From the NCBI GenBank assembly GCA_028274465.1, contig CM051455.1:88556871-88620870 (forward strand): a stretch of DNA of 64,000 nt. The letters are read 5' to 3'. Position 1 is the stretch's first letter; every line of letters starts with the position of its first letter. The translations under genes were made by a program, and so were the position numbers. This DNA comes from Plantago ovata. Its lineage: Eukaryota; Streptophyta; Magnoliopsida; Lamiales; Plantaginaceae. The notes below the pieces were generated by a model. It searched no databases, had not been told where the DNA came from, and saw only the letters and a program-made list of their open reading frames with translations. Below are positions 1-10,660 of this stretch, piece by piece.

Positions 1-801
1 CCGGTGTCCGGGGCGGTTCCGTAACTATATATATGTTTGCCTATTGTTCTACGTTTTTCATACCTTTTCACATTATTTTGAGAGACAAATTCTCCAGAGC
101 CTGTTTTGAGAATTCTTAGCATAGGAGACTTTTTTTCTTATCAATTGGAAGGATTAAGCATAGCAATTGGACCTCGTTGTTTATCAATTCTTGCTTGTGA
201 GTTGGCAATTCTTCGGAGATTGACAACCTTCGTTGGTAACATTGTATCTCACGATTTTTCTACTTTTATTTATTTCTTTCAACATGTTTTCATTCAATCT
301 TGCTTTGATTCATGTTGATTGCAATTTATCTATGAGTAGCTAAATCTATCGTTGGTGATAGTATGTGATTTCTTAGCTAGGGTTCTTGATTATGCATGAG
401 TGGCTGTAACGCGATTTAGACTTGACTTATTGCTTATTTTTTGATCTATCTAAGCCCTCTATCTTCGTAGTGTTGAATTGAACGGAACACATTGGACAAT
501 TCATGATCTTAGATTTCTATGCAAACGTTCAAGTACTTCATGCATGATTATTAACCTGATGCTTTGAATGATCATACTATAGCTAACTTCCATTATTATT
601 GATAAGAAAATCTGTGCTAAGTCGTTTGTTGAGTTTATAGTTTAAGTTAAACTAGATAAAGCTAGTTATAGTCCTTAGAGATCGACATTCGAGGTTATTT
701 TACTTCTACACTACGTGCCTTGGTTTTCGTTGTAGTTGTGAATTGGCTTTGGCTAAAAACAAATTTATTTGATTAATTGAATTTGACAATCTCGTTCATC
801 A
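1..801 (+). repeat. Athila-type LTR, right portion (element 1)
   Basis: The window opens inside an LTR. TATATATA lies at about 25-35, and the LTR ends at 801 with CGTTCATCA, the inverted partner of the TGATGAACG start seen in the other Athila LTRs here. In sequence it is closest to the LTR at 18921-20115, for example in the CCAGAGCCTGTTTTGAG stretch. No primer site follows 801; the sequence goes straight into another element's 3' untranslated region. So this is the 3' LTR of an element lying to the left, or a solo LTR, inserted in plus orientation. The first half of the LTR is outside the window. Confidence 0.8.
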
Positions 802-1825
802 AGAGGCAACAAGTCTTCACCTTACTTTGAGATTGCTAAATGCCTAGGAAGGAGGTAGTGTGAGATGTGTGTGATCCTTTGTTTGAAACCTATTCTAACG
901 AATAGGTTTGGGGAGGGGGTTATACCGTTATTATGACCTGTTTTTCGATTTTGAGTGTTGTGATTTTGTTCTTTCTTCCTTTTTCGTAAAGTTTGTGCTC
1001 CAACCTATTCTTTCGAATAGGTTTGGGGAGTTCGTTTGTGAGTCATTGTAATTTCTTTTTCATTGTGCTACTGATGGCTATATCCAAAAAAGAGAGGAAC
1101 AAAAGAAAGAAAAAATCGAAAAAATGGAACAAGAAAAAATTCCAGAAAAAATGAAAAAATATGGAAAAGAAAACAAAGAAAAAAGAAAAGACCCCAAAAA
1201 ATCAAAGAATTGTCCAAAGAAAGCCAAAAAGCAGTTTAGCAAAGTGTTTGTCTCGTTTTTCAGTTTTTGAGATGTTCGTAATCGAGTTGTAAAGTGTGTC
1301 TTTTGTTTGTTTGAGTGTCATATGTTCTAGACCACCCTCGTCCTGTCATTCAGGAAGTGGTGATAGTTTTATGACTTTGCTTGAGAGATGGGTAGAATAG
1401 GGGAGTGTGATCTGTTAGGGAACCCTCCTTCGTTTGATGAGAGCCAGTATTGGTTCGACCTCTTTGAGGGAAAGTCTTAACTTGGTGAACAGTATTAAGT
1501 CCTCAGTTTCATAGGCACGGGACAACCATTCGTATTTTAACATATTTCATTACGTCGTCACTGACTAGGTCCAGGTAGAGAATGTTACGAGAGACTATCT
1601 TGTTTAACATAGTGCATATGTGAATGTGTATGAGTCAATCGAGGCATTCTTCAACCAATATCCATGTTATGATTTGTATGGTCATTGTTCTTAAGTTTTT
1701 GATAGACTCAATAGATTAGTTCATTTCATTTGGCATGAGACTCCATTTTACGTGTTGCATTGGTTTTTTGCATTAGAGTCTAGCTTAGTTGCTTGAGGAC
1801 AAGCAAAGGTTCGGTTTGGGGAGTT
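802..1825 (+). other. Athila 3' untranslated region with two hairpins and polypurine tract
   Basis: Non-coding. Inverted repeats AACCTATTC-N4-GAATAGGTT lie at 887-908 and 1002-1023, each followed by TGGGGAG. A strongly purine-rich stretch covers about 1087-1250. The polypurine tract GGTTCGGTTTGGGGAGTT ends at 1825, directly before the LTR. The same arrangement recurs in two other Athila-type elements in this window. Confidence 0.75.
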
Positions 1826-2782
1826 TGATGAACGTGTATTTTGATGAATGTGTATTTTACACTTTCATTCGAGTCTTTTTCACCTAATTTAGCTATCCTC
1901 TATGTTAATTTAGCTATATTTTAGTACATTTTATTAGAATAGTGTCACGTTTCCCTTTAGATTTTATTTTACATGTTTTGGTTGAAATTCGGAGATTTAC
2001 GAGCAATTATATTGAAGTCTACAAGGAATTGGTGTTCCAGAAGCCTATTTGGAGTATCTGAAGGTTTCCGGATAGGAATTGGAGTCTAGGGGTCGAATCT
2101 GGAGGTTAGAAGGCCATTAGAAGTCTGAAACCGAGTCCGAAAAGGTGAAGAAATCCATATCCGCGTCGAAAAACGCGGAAATTCCGCGAAAAACTGGGGG
2201 GCGAACCGCCCCGTGCCTCGGGCGAACCGCCCCAGAGGAATTTCGGGCCTATATATAGTTGCGAGTTTTCTCTCCGAAAATCATATCTTTCCAAGCCTAC
2301 TTTCTCACCTCTCTCTGTAGTTTTAGGTAGGAAGTTCCCGGGGCCTGTCCTGGGAGTTCCATAGCTTAGGGGATACTTTTTCATAGCATATTGGAGCGCA
2401 TAGGATCACAATCATCCGGAGATTGACAACCTTCGGTAACTTTGTATCTTACAACTTTTATCTACTTATTTTATATGCTTTCAATATGTTTTCTTCTATG
2501 ATTGCTATTGATTGCATGCCTATGAGTAGCTAAATTTATCGTTGGTGGTAGTATGTGAATTCTTAACGAGGGAAGATAATCATGCTAATGGCTATATCGC
2601 GCATTATACTCCGTGTCATTGCTTTATTTCGTTGATGAGTGGAAACCAAAATTCTCGTATGTTGTATTGATCATTATGCACACTTGGACACTTGTCGACC
2701 AATCAGACTAAATTATCTTCGTAGTGTTGAATGATTACGGAACACAATAGGACGTTAGTTGTTGACAAGTCAAACCCATATT
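1826..2782 (+). repeat. Athila-type 3' LTR, incomplete (element 2)
   Basis: Starts TGATGAACG immediately after the polypurine tract. The first 16 bp are followed at once by a near copy beginning at 1842. GC-rich palindromes GGGGCGAACCGCCCC (about 2198-2212) and GGGCGAACCGCCCC (2220-2233) precede the TATA box CTATATATAG near 2250. The sequence resembles the 1278-bp LTRs at 29697 and 36543; about 950 bp are present. Confidence 0.75.
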
Positions 2783-2852
2783 TATTAGATAGTGTCACGT
2801 TTCCCTTTTCTTTGCATTTTTCAGGTTTTAGGTAAAAAAACGTATTTTTATA
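2783..2852 (+). repeat. Short fragment of Athila-type LTR
   Basis: TTATTAGATAGTGTCACG and the following CAGGTTTTAGGT match the early part of the Athila LTR again (compare the reverse strand near 19990-20040), although the preceding LTR has already passed that region. It is a displaced 70-bp LTR scrap between element 2 and the Tat pol, and marks a recombination or end-joining junction. Confidence 0.6.
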
Positions 2853-3750
2853 GATATGTACCCAAAGAAGATGTACCCAAGACTGCCTTCTTCGCTAATG
2901 GCAATGTGTATTGCTTCAACGTGATGCCATTTGGTCTTAAAAACGCCGGAGCGACCTACCAAAGGTTGGTTAACAAGATGTTCAAAGAAGAGCTGGGTAA
3001 AACAATGGAAGTATATGTCGATGACATGCTGGTCAAGAGCAAAACCGAGGAGCAACATGTAGGTTACCTGGCAAGATGCTTCTCAATCTTGAGAAAGTAT
3101 GGCATGAAGCTCAACCCGGCGAAGTGTACCTTCGGAGTCATAGGAGGGAAATTCCTCGGTTACATGGTAACAGAGAGAGGAATAGAAGCAAACCCTGAAA
3201 AGATAAAGGCCATCCTCGATTTTCCCCAACCTCAATCCATCAATGAGGTGCAACAATTGGTCGGAAAGTCAATTGCATTGAGTAGATTCATCTCGAGGTC
3301 TGCCGAGAAAAATCTACCTTTTTTCAAAGTGCTAAGGAAGAGCAGCCACTTCGAGTGGACGAAGGAGTGCGAGGAAGCCTTCGAGAAGCTCAAAGAGTAT
3401 CTACTCGCTCCTCCACTATTGTCGAAACCTGTAGAAGGAGAGGTACTCTACCTATACCTAGCAGCAACTGGGGAGGCTATCAGCTCGGTCTTGGTACGAA
3501 TCCAAGGAAACGACCACCTGCCCATCTACTACTTGAGCAAAGTACTTGCCGGGGATGAAACGCGGTACATGGATATCGAGAGGCTATCCTTTTCCCTCGT
3601 TTATACGTCAAGGAGGTTAAACCCTACTTTGGTGCTCACAAGGTTGTAGTCTTGACAAAGCAACCTCTTAAACAAGTCCTTGGAAAACCCGAAAATTCGG
3701 GAAGAATGGCAAGATGGGAAATTGAATTAAGTGAGTACGACATCGACTAT
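2853..3750 (+). pseudogene. Tat reverse transcriptase (C-terminal part) and RNase H
   Basis: Partial pol. The RT palm with VMPFGLKNAGATYQR near 2920-2970 and the catalytic YVDD at 3014-3025 is followed by the thumb and the Ty3-type RNase H (about 3430-3750, ending with the conserved connection sequence RWEIELSEYDIDYQ). The fingers and N-terminal RT are not present because the element starts within the domain. It would have copied element RNA into DNA and degraded the RNA strand. The RT matches the Tat group rather than the Athila RT at 14.9-16.5 kb. Decayed. Confidence 0.85.
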
Positions 3751-4029
3751 CAAGCATCTGTGGCCAAGAAAGCACAAGTCATCACCGACTTCCTCGTAGA
3801 GTATCCCTCCAAAGGAACTTCAGAGGAAAACTCTTTGGAAACACAGAGTGCTATGATGATGGTCGAAGAGCAACCCCAGAAAAACAATCCTATGCAATCT
3901 CTTGAAGATGCTTTGAAAGAGCTCAAGGCGATGTCCCAAACCAAAAGAAAAAGGCATGAAGTGTTCCTGTCAGAGAAAATCGACGAGCCAAAGGGTACGG
4001 AGACCGTCTCTCCAAAACCCAAAGAATTA

Positions 4030-4440
4030 GTCGACCATGGAGACGTCTGGATTCTTCATGTTGATGGATCCTCATCAGAAAAAAATGGCGGGATAGGAAT
4101 ATACTTCAAGAGTCCCGGAGGGGCTGAACTCGAGTACGCCGTTACTCTTAGTTTCCCGGTCTCAAACAATGAAGCAGAATATGAAGCCATCCTCATAGCT
4201 CTACGTATGGCAAAAGCATTGGAAGTGAAGAAGCTACATCTCTTCACTGATTCTCAACTGGCCGAGAAGCAAATCTTGGGGAAATTCAGAACCAAGAAAG
4301 ACTCACTGGCTGAGTACAAGAGCGCCACCACGGAAGAAATCCAAAAATTCGAAAGTTGTGAGATTGAAAAGTTCTCGAGAGATCTCAATCAAAGGGCAGA
4401 TGCTCTATCAAAGTATGCGTCAGCTTCCGGAGGAGTGGAT
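4030..4440 (+). pseudogene. Tat second RNase H domain (archaeal-type aRNH)
   Basis: After a charged linker (about 3780-4030) a second RNase H fold begins with WILHVDGSSSEKNGGIG, continues through NNEAEYEAILIALRMA and LHLFTDSQL, and ends near RADALSKYAS. An additional RNase H of the archaeal or plant type next to the original one is the diagnostic feature of the Tat lineage. The acidic active-site positions (VDGS, EAEYEA, TDSQ) are recognisable. Part of a decayed polyprotein. Confidence 0.8.
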
Positions 4441-4623
4441 ACCCGAAATGTGATACTTATGAGAATCAACGCATCATCTTTGTGGTCATCAAAGCCAAAC
4501 TCCTTGGCAATCGACGATCAACAGAGTTGGATGCAAGAGATAACAACATATCTCAAAAATGGAAGCCTTCCTCGTGACAATGCTGAAGCAAGGAAGATCA
4601 AAGGGAAAGCTCCTTGATACATC

Positions 4624-5752
4624 ATGCAAGGAGACTACTTGTACAAAAGGTCTTTCGAGGGAGTCTACTTGAGATGCGTCGCCGAGCATGAAGTCCAAAA
4701 ACTTTTAGGAGAAATGCATCGAGGAAGTTGCGGGGACCATGCCGGAGGAAGAACCCTCGCACAAAAAGTCATTCGACAAGGATACTACTGGCCCACTGTT
4801 CGCGAAGACGCTGCCCAATTTGTGAGAAGGTGCGAGGAGTGCCAAATGCACGCCAATTTGATCAACGTCCCGGCAAAACCTCTCATGCCCATCACCATCA
4901 CTTGCCCTTTCGACATATGGGGCATCGACATAGTCGGTCCTTTCCCAAGAGGCACGGGTCAAAAGAAGTTCATCATTGTTGCGGTCGAATACTTTAGCAA
5001 GTGGGCGGAAGTTGAAGTAGTATCTACCATCACCGAACAAAGAGTGATGAACTTCGTATGGAGGAACATCGTGTGTCGATTTGGCTTGCCGAGGGTCCTC
5101 ATCTCGGATAATGGTGCTCAATTTTGTGGCCAAAGATTCAATGAATGGTGCAAGGAAATGAAGATTGATAGGAGGTATACCTCTGTAGGACATCCTCAAT
5201 CCAATGGGCAAACAGAGGCCGTCAACAAGATCCTCGTCAACAACTTGCAGAAGAGGTTCACCACCAACAAGGACTGGGTCGACGAGCTTGATGGAGTGGT
5301 ATGGGCATACCGTACTACTTCAAAAACAACTACGAGAGAGACCCCCTTCTCGCTTGTTTACGGGTCCGAGGCGGTCATACCAGCAGAAGTGGCAGTAGAG
5401 ACCCTCAGATTCCAAGGGTATCAACCCGAGGACAATCATACAGAAAGGCTCTTCGACCTGGAGACGGTTAGTGAAGCGAGGACCAATGCATTGGCCAACA
5501 TCCTCAGATATCAAGCACTAATCGGGAAGACCTACAACAAAGGCGTGAGAGAGAGAGAGACTTCCAAGTAGGAGACCTAGTACTCCGAAGGGCATACATC
5601 CTGGGCAAAGTTGGGAAGATTCAACCCAATTGGGAAGGCCCCTACAAGATAATTGAAGCAAGGTCCAATGGAAGCTATCGGCTCCAAGACATGGAGGGAA
5701 GAGTATTGAAGAACCCATGGAATACCTCTAACCTTCAGAGATTCTACGCTTG
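4624..5752 (+). pseudogene. Tat integrase with GPY/F module
   Basis: The zinc-binding HHCC region (HRGSCGDHAGG with CEECQMHA, about 4715-4850) is followed by the DDE core: GIDIVGPFP near 4924, ISDNGAQFCG near 5100 and HPQSNGQTEAVNK near 5190-5225. A C-terminal GPY/F-type module, NWEGPYKI, lies at about 5629-5652, ending just before the stop near 5752. No chromodomain is visible. It would have inserted element cDNA in the nucleus. It is the last pol domain before the long 3' region, as expected. Broken copy. Confidence 0.85.
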
Positions 5753-6568
5753 AGTTGTTTGGAGAAAAAGCTTTTTGAAGAACCCCTGTGAAAGGCCCAT
5801 AGATCGAGAAGGTTTCCTCACTAGTTCAAGTGAGAGGTACCTCTTGTTTTGATTAAGAAAAGGTTGTAAGAAAGCTTGCTGCAAAGCCCCCATTGTAATT
5901 GCATTTCCGACAAATCAATACAATGTGTATCTTTCAACAAGCAAATGTTCAAGTATAGAACTACTATACTCAAAAAATAGTGCTACTCGATCAAGAAAGC
6001 TTACTTGACCTACATAAAAGCTATTCGATTTCCATGATTAAGGGGAACCCTCCCCGCTCTCTAATCTCTATAAGAGAATTAATCAGGAAACCTTTTAAGG
6101 GAGTAAAAGCGAGGAGAAGAAGGTAATCGAGGAGAATGATCTCCATTCTTTCTAACTCAACACTTGGAATTTTTTCTAAGTTCAACACTTAGAATTCTTT
6201 CTTAGTTGTCAAGACGATCGAGAAGCGCGGAAACTACTTTGATAGCTCGAGGAGCTCGTAGCGAAGAACATTGGTTCTCGATTCTAACTTATACATGTTT
6301 AACTACTCTATCCAAGTTATACGTCATAACAAAAATTAGAGTTAGTAAAAAACACAAGTATAAGTAAGAAAGCGAAGAGCAACAAATTTTATTGAAGAAA
6401 ACAAAGAGCGATGAGACAACAGTAGACAAACATATGTTACAGATGGATATGTTTCGAAGAAGCGCCACAAAGGGCCGAATGAAAATTGTTCGAAAATAAA
6501 TGCAAGTACGGAAACGGAAAAATTACAACATGCCCGAGCATACTCGGTCTTCAGGAGGCTCCCCGATT
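5753..6568 (+). other. Tat spacer between integrase and antisense gene
   Basis: About 800 bp without a convincing gene on either strand. It separates the convergent 3' ends of pol (+) and the antisense gene (-). AT-rich stretches near 5880-5960 could hold polyadenylation signals for pol, and the 6360-6560 side could be the 3' untranslated region of the antisense gene; neither is shown by the sequence alone. Confidence 0.5.
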
Positions 6569-9500
6569 CTAGCGAGTTCGGCTATCGGTGAAGTCAGTGA
6601 CCGGAGTACTCGCGCTGGTAGCTCCTCGCGCAGGGCTTATTAGCTCGTGAACCTCGGCGTTGTCGCGCTCCTGAGCTTGAGCTTCTTTGATGGCCTTTTC
6701 GAACATTACCAGCTCAGGCTCGACGAAATCAGCTGCTCGCCCGATGACCGGATCACTGACCTTCACCCAGGCAGCATTCCGGAGAGCCGCCTTCTCGAAC
6801 GGGTAAAGAATCCCGCTCCTTAAGCACTTGGGCACCCAGGCGGGTAGGTAAGCTGGTTTGCTAGGATAAGGAACTTCTGGGTCGGTCACCAGCTCACGAA
6901 ACTCGCACGCCTCGTGCATCTCCTCGGTAATCTCCTCGTTAGGATAAGGAGTCAGGTCCTCGCGCCTTCCAGGATGTAAGTCCTCGCGGTCATCAGGATC
7001 AAAATCAGTAGGGAGCAAGTTAACCCTCTTCAGCTGGACAACGCATGAGAAGAAGCCCTCCTCGCGAGACGCCACTTGCACATCTCTTTGAGCCATCTTG
7101 TAAGTGGCCGAGGACATGAAGTCGCGAGCAGCGGCGACTCGACTACCTTTCAAGAAAGACAGGATGCTTGCCTTAAACTTTTCCATGCAAATGGATAAAG
7201 TAGCATAAGCACCCTGAAAACCCTTGCTCCTCGACTTCTCTTTGGACAACTCCTTCTCGAGCTCGTCCACCTTGGCTCTTATCTTCCCGGTCTCAGTTTC
7301 CGAAACCTTCACCCTGGACTCCGAAGCCCTGATCTTCTTCTCGAGATCCTCGATCACGACCCCAATGTCGGCGCGATCGGCAGCAACTTGGCCATAGGCC
7401 TCCTTCAAATTCTCGAGCTACAAAAGGACCACAGAGTTAGAGAGGAGGAAAAGACTTATACTTAGAAAAATTTATAACGAAGGGAATGAAGAAAAAATAC
7501 CTTATGCGAGCACATGCTCAACTCATGTGCTCGGTCGAGGTCGCTCATCTGAGTGAGCCGCTTCACTTCATCACCAGAAGCGGCGACCTTACCCTTCTTT
7601 CGGGCAGGTTCATTGTTTCCTCCCAGGGCGAGCTTCCTCGGCCTCAGGCCTCTTCTCGGCCTCAATGGTGTTGAGCGCCTCCTCCTCGGCCTCTTTGGCC
7701 AGCTTAGCCTTCTTCGCTGCCGCTTCCTCCTCGGCCCTCTTAATCGCCTCCACGGGATTTTCCCTCGTCTCGAGCCCCTCTTGCACCAAGGCGTCCCGAT
7801 GATGCGCAGCATTCCGGGGAGGGGTCAAGTTGAGAGAACCAAGGATCTTGGTCTCCTTATTTGCAAGCCTTTGCTTTCTCCTTTGTTCCTCTTTCGCGGC
7901 GAGAGTCTTCGACATGATCCACTGGAACCAATAGGCTGCAAGATAAAAAACACAAGTTAGTACGATCGAGGAGCAATAAAAAGCGACGAGGAATGGAAAA
8001 AAACGAGGACATATGACAAACAAGCAAGGCAAGCAGATGAAAAATACAAGTCTAAAGGCTATTTTTTCTAGCTTACCGAAGAGGACTTTCTTTGTATATC
8101 GGTTCCCGATATACCCCGTGTACGAGTAGGGCGAAAGGCCCGCCAAGAACAGAAGTGGCTGGAGGACCAGTCCCCAGTAAAAGTACTTCTCGGGATGAGG
8201 TCCCCGATTTTGCTCCTCGAGCTCCATGACCCAAGGATCAGACTCCTCGGGCAGGGGATGCTTATCTGCAATCTTTCCCCTAAACATCAGCTTCGGAACT
8301 CCCCACTCCGCTTCCTCCTCGCTCATATTAGGGCTTCTTCTTCTTGATATAGAAGTACCTATGGAACCATTTGTAACCCGAGGAGCTGGGAGCGTCCATG
8401 ATGAAGCCCAATCCTGGTCGAGCATTAAAATAGTAGAAGTACTTGTTCCCAGAGCTCATCGAGACTCGGAACAGTTGGTTGAAGTTATGAAAATTCAGCT
8501 CGATCCCTCTCTTCATGCAAAAGACTCCAAAGCAGACCAAAGTCCCGAAGGCACTCGGTAACAGTTGCCAAGGAGCGATCCCCAACGTGTTGAAGTTGTC
8601 GCGGAAAGCATCGCAGAACGGAAGTATCCATCCTCGATCCAAGCTTAGGCAATGAACGGCCATGTACCCAGGAGGAGCATTGTAAAAAGTCTGGTCCACC
8701 TTGGGCACGAGGATGTCGAACTTACTCTCAGGAAGAGTATACTTCCATCTTAGAGTAGCAACCTCCTCGACCTTAACAGTAGAAGAGGTGGTCGGGATGA
8801 TACCATCCTCGTTCTTCTCACCCTCTGGATCGGGGAGGTCAAATGTCCGAGCGCTCTTAGTAAACTTCTTCTCAGCAGCCTTAGTGGCTTTAGGCTCAGG
8901 CTCCTCGACAGCCTTGGCCTTTTTACTCTTACCAGAGCGAGAGCGCTTGCTCGCTCTCTTCTTTGCCTTCTTCGCATCAGCGGCCATCTGTGCAAGGCGC
9001 ATGTTGTATTCCTGCTCCTCGAGCGGATTAGGTGCTCGAGTCTCACTCGGAAAGGAGAAGTCTATTTTGGTCGGGTCTAAGGAGTGATAACTGGTCTCCT
9101 CCTCGCGTGCGAATCTGTTCGCATCTCTGATGGCTCGTCTTTGCACTTCCGAGAAGGAAGGAGACATAGTGCTCGGACCAGCTTCATCCTGATTAGCATC
9201 TCCGATCGCCAAGGGAACCTCCTCCTCTTCCTCATCGGTAACAACGGCCCTCCTAGTAGTTTGAGGGGGAAATCTGACCCTCTTTGGTGGGGGACTAGTC
9301 CGAGGAGAGGTAGCTTCATCATCCTCGTCACTCTCCTCTTCAGTCTCATCGTTATCGATGATCTGCACGGGGATCGGGCCCTTCCCTCGTTGGACCGAGT
9401 GCTCACCTTCCTCATAAAGTGACAAGGCTAACTCCGGCCTCTCAGTATCATCCATATCCTCGATCCTGATTTCAGAAGGAGGGACCACATTAACCGCCCC

Positions 9501-9851
9501 GTAATTGCGGCCATGTACTTGGGTGGCGCGAGTAATCAGCTTCGCGGACACCCCAGGGTTTGAAGGACCACCCTCCGCCTCGGTCCGATCATCGATGAAA
9601 TCATCATCCTCGGTATGGCACCTTTTACGGACCACCAGTTGATAGAGATCCTCCTCGCTCTCTGTCTCTTCACCCGCCTCCTCGACAGCTTGCTCGCCAC
9701 CAAGCTCGACCTGAGGCTCCTCGGCAGCTTGCTCCAGTGTGTCATCCAGAAAGGTCGCCGATACGTCTGACGTATCAGGCGACGTAGTATGGTCGCTCCC
9801 ATACTCTTCGGCGGCCGACTGGTTCTGACTGTCGTCGCTCCTCTCGGACAT
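6569..9851 (-). pseudogene. Tat antisense extra gene, Transposase_28-like (putative gypsy-type transposon protein)
   Basis: A large gene opposite to pol. The start ATG at 9851 directly follows CACCTTTAGG, a plausible splice acceptor. The N-terminal third is very acidic with Ser/Thr, then holds a basic nuclear-localisation-like cluster (KKAKKRASKRSRSGKSKKAK). Next, about 8330-8740, is a block with PPGYMAVHCLSLDRGWILPF and GIAPWQLLPSAFGTLVCFG, which I read as the plant Transposase_28 / 'putative gypsy type transposon' domain. Downstream lie an Ala/Glu/Lys-rich region and a coiled coil (about 7420-7180). Coding blocks are separated by short stretches with GT...AG borders, so introns are likely. 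Antisense ORFs are known in Tat elements; their function is not. The frame looks partly decayed. Confidence 0.65.
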
Positions 9852-10640
9852 CCTAAAGGTGGGCAAAGAAGAAATTAGGATGGTTTGTGATAGTCCGAGA
9901 GGTCCGTTTAGGTGTATTCATTACGTTCGACCTCCCGAACGGAGAAAAATCTCAAACGAAAAAAGGAAAAGATAAACGCCGAAGAAGATGTACTACGGAG
10001 CGACCAACCGCTCGAAACAAGTAAGAGCGAGCAGGCAAGCATGCGAGTAAACTTAAAAGTGCGAGAAGGCATACGAGCGACCAACCGCTCGAGAAAACAG
10101 AGGATTCCTACAGTTACAGTTACGGCCATATTCTAAGGAGGAGGCAACGGGGACTTACAACAAAGAAAATTGGCATAATAAAAGGGGGATGCATCCTACG
10201 GCCAGCCATGCAAGTCAAATCTTCAATTAAAGTCCGTTTACAGGTCAATTTAGTAAGTTTTAAGTCCGTTGCCGTTCTTAGGCCGCCGTCCACCGGCAAA
10301 TATTCAGGTGACAACATTCCGGGAAGGAAATAAACAAGGCGAAATTAAAAAGGGCGAAATCGAGAGCGAAAAATAGCAAATTCAAGCAAAAAAGAGGAGA
10401 TTAAAGCAAGTAATCGTAATGGAAACGCGAAAACTTACTTGATACTAAGTGTTGGAAGTATGGAAACTGGAAATGAAGCCGGAAAAGTTGAAAATCCGCC
10501 TGAAAATCGAATTCTGGACACCGGAAAATCTCCTCGCGCGCTTCTCGTCTCGATCACGTTGCTTGTCGATCACAGAATTATGCTCCTCGCTCTCTCTTTT
10601 TTGCTCTGAATATTTGGATTGCGAAAAGTGTGGAATGACC
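9852..10640 (-). other. Probable 5' leader and leader intron of the antisense Tat gene
   Basis: No ORF of interest. On the minus strand a donor-like ATCAA|GTAAGTTTTC lies near 10435 and an acceptor-like CCACCTTTAG just before the ATG at 9851, so most of this stretch could be a leader intron. A stem-loop word, GAGCGACCAACCGCTCG, occurs twice, at 9998-10014 and 10075-10091. The splice reading is inference. Confidence 0.45.
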
Positions 10641-10650
10641 GAGTATCGAA

Positions 10651-10660
10651 CTATTTATAG
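10651..10660 (-). promoter_or_regulatory. TATA box of the antisense Tat gene
   Basis: The minus strand reads CTATAAATAG, a near-perfect plant TATA box, about 800 bp upstream of the antisense ATG and about 30 bp upstream of a GA- and TC-rich, leader-like segment. It lies far outside the LTR and points away from it, so it would drive the antisense gene independently of the LTR promoter. Confidence 0.6.

Larger units (their letters stand above)
802..2782 (+). mobile_element. Athila-type Ty3/gypsy element, 3' end only (element 2)
   Basis: This is the 3' untranslated region and 3' LTR of a second Athila-type element, interrupted on its left by the LTR that ends at 801. It matches, in order, the 3' regions of the elements at 12396-13000 and 30975-32000: two hairpins, a purine-rich tract, a polypurine tract and then the LTR. 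The LTR is closer to that of the 29697-37820 element than to the LTR at 1-801, so the two LTRs flanking 802-1825 are not a pair from one insertion. No coding part of this element is in the window. Its right end is incomplete. Confidence 0.75.

Noticed and set aside
1-2782. A single Athila element with paired LTRs at 1-801 and 1826-2782
   Set aside because: The two LTRs are of different subtypes and there is no primer site after 801; two elements fit better.
7553-7960. Plus-strand frames across the antisense Tat gene, including 8701-9087 and 9084-9422
   Set aside because: Shadow frames of the minus-strand gene caused by its GC-rich codon use.
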